32,538 nucleotides of DNA from a bacterium BMS3Bbin13 (lineage in GTDB: Bacteria; Pseudomonadota; Gammaproteobacteria; 21-64-14), in the NCBI GenBank assembly GCA_002897735.1, contig BDTW01000057.1:1-32538 (forward strand), written 5' to 3'. Numbering within the stretch: the first letter of the stretch is position 1; each line of letters begins with the position of its first letter. The position numbers were made by a program, and so were the translations under genes. Shown one piece after another: positions 32,450 to 32,538 of this stretch. The notes below the pieces were generated by a model, which was not told the origin of the DNA, did no database searches, and saw only the letters and a list, made by a program, of their open reading frames with translations.

Positions 32450-32538
32450 TTATGCAGCGGGTGTGGAGGTGTTCCAGGGCCGATCGGGGTCGAGCGGCCT
32501 GGCTTCGTTCAGGGTCGCCATGTGGCGTCGTATCTGGG
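32450..32538 (-). CDS. Transposase-like C-terminal end (runs off the right edge)
   Basis: Minus-strand frame open to the window edge: 28 codons ending HMATLNEARPLDPDRPWNTS followed by TPAA and stop. The location beside IS-like ends and the Pro/Arg-rich terminus suggest the end of a transposase, but the family cannot be named from this little sequence, and it could be any gene's C-terminus. Confidence 0.35.
   Translation of the reverse strand, partial: QIRRHMATLNEARPLDPDRPWNTSTPAA

Overview
The window looks like chromosomal DNA of a GC-rich, facultatively or strictly anaerobic, nitrogen-fixing gammaproteobacterium. The gene order (hisBHAFIE-tatABC; nifUSV-TPR-nifW-nifZ with NifA/sigma-54 sites; pilU; ppk2; Fnr/Anr) suggests Chromatiales/Ectothiorhodospiraceae-like bacteria. 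That placement is inference from gene content and no database search was made.

Left edge (1-1.9 kb, accessory debris): the C-terminal part of a DDE transposase, then on the minus strand a broken AlbA-type/RecG-like ATP-binding gene and the last codons of a type I restriction specificity subunit, i.e. the ruin of a restriction-associated island. Core block 1 (1.9-8.3 kb): an Fnr/Anr regulator with an FNR box just in front of its start, divergent from a histidine operon hisB-hisH-hisA-hisF-hisI-hisE that continues into tatA-tatB-tatC. Core block 2 (8.3-16.1 kb): a c-di-GMP/surface group, with a large PilZ-like protein divergent from a membrane PAS-PAS-GGDEF-EAL protein, a Sel1-repeat lipoprotein, then ppk2 and pilU on the minus strand. 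A 1.3-kb non-coding stretch (16.1-17.4 kb) carries palindromic repeats. Core block 3 (17.4-20.8 kb): an anaerobic class III ribonucleotide reductase operon read leftwards behind a canonical cobalamin riboswitch. Its glycyl-radical domain is not in the 685-residue NrdD but in a separate 68-residue ORF placed between nrdD and nrdG. Core block 4 (20.9-26.3 kb): nifU-nifS and nifV-TPR-nifW-nifZ, each set with its own NifA upstream site and -24/-12 promoter.

Right end (26.6-32.5 kb): AT-richer DNA organised as an integron cassette array without its integrase in view. Cassettes carry a HEPN-like protein (RX4H), a HEPN/NB-ARC STAND NTPase of 872 aa, and a solitary Cas4-like nuclease with a four-Cys Fe-S signature and PD-(D/E)xK residues. 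The attC between the last two is split by a group II intron on the bottom strand. Removing 30233-31288 restores an exact attC, and the Cas4-like cassette has 11-nt perfectly complementary ends. The intron's maturase is reduced to its C-terminus, with IS debris in the gap. The last attC is cut by another IS-like element and the window ends in a transposase tail. All three cassette genes resemble anti-phage or nucleic-acid defence parts, so this array is the best candidate here for an undescribed system.
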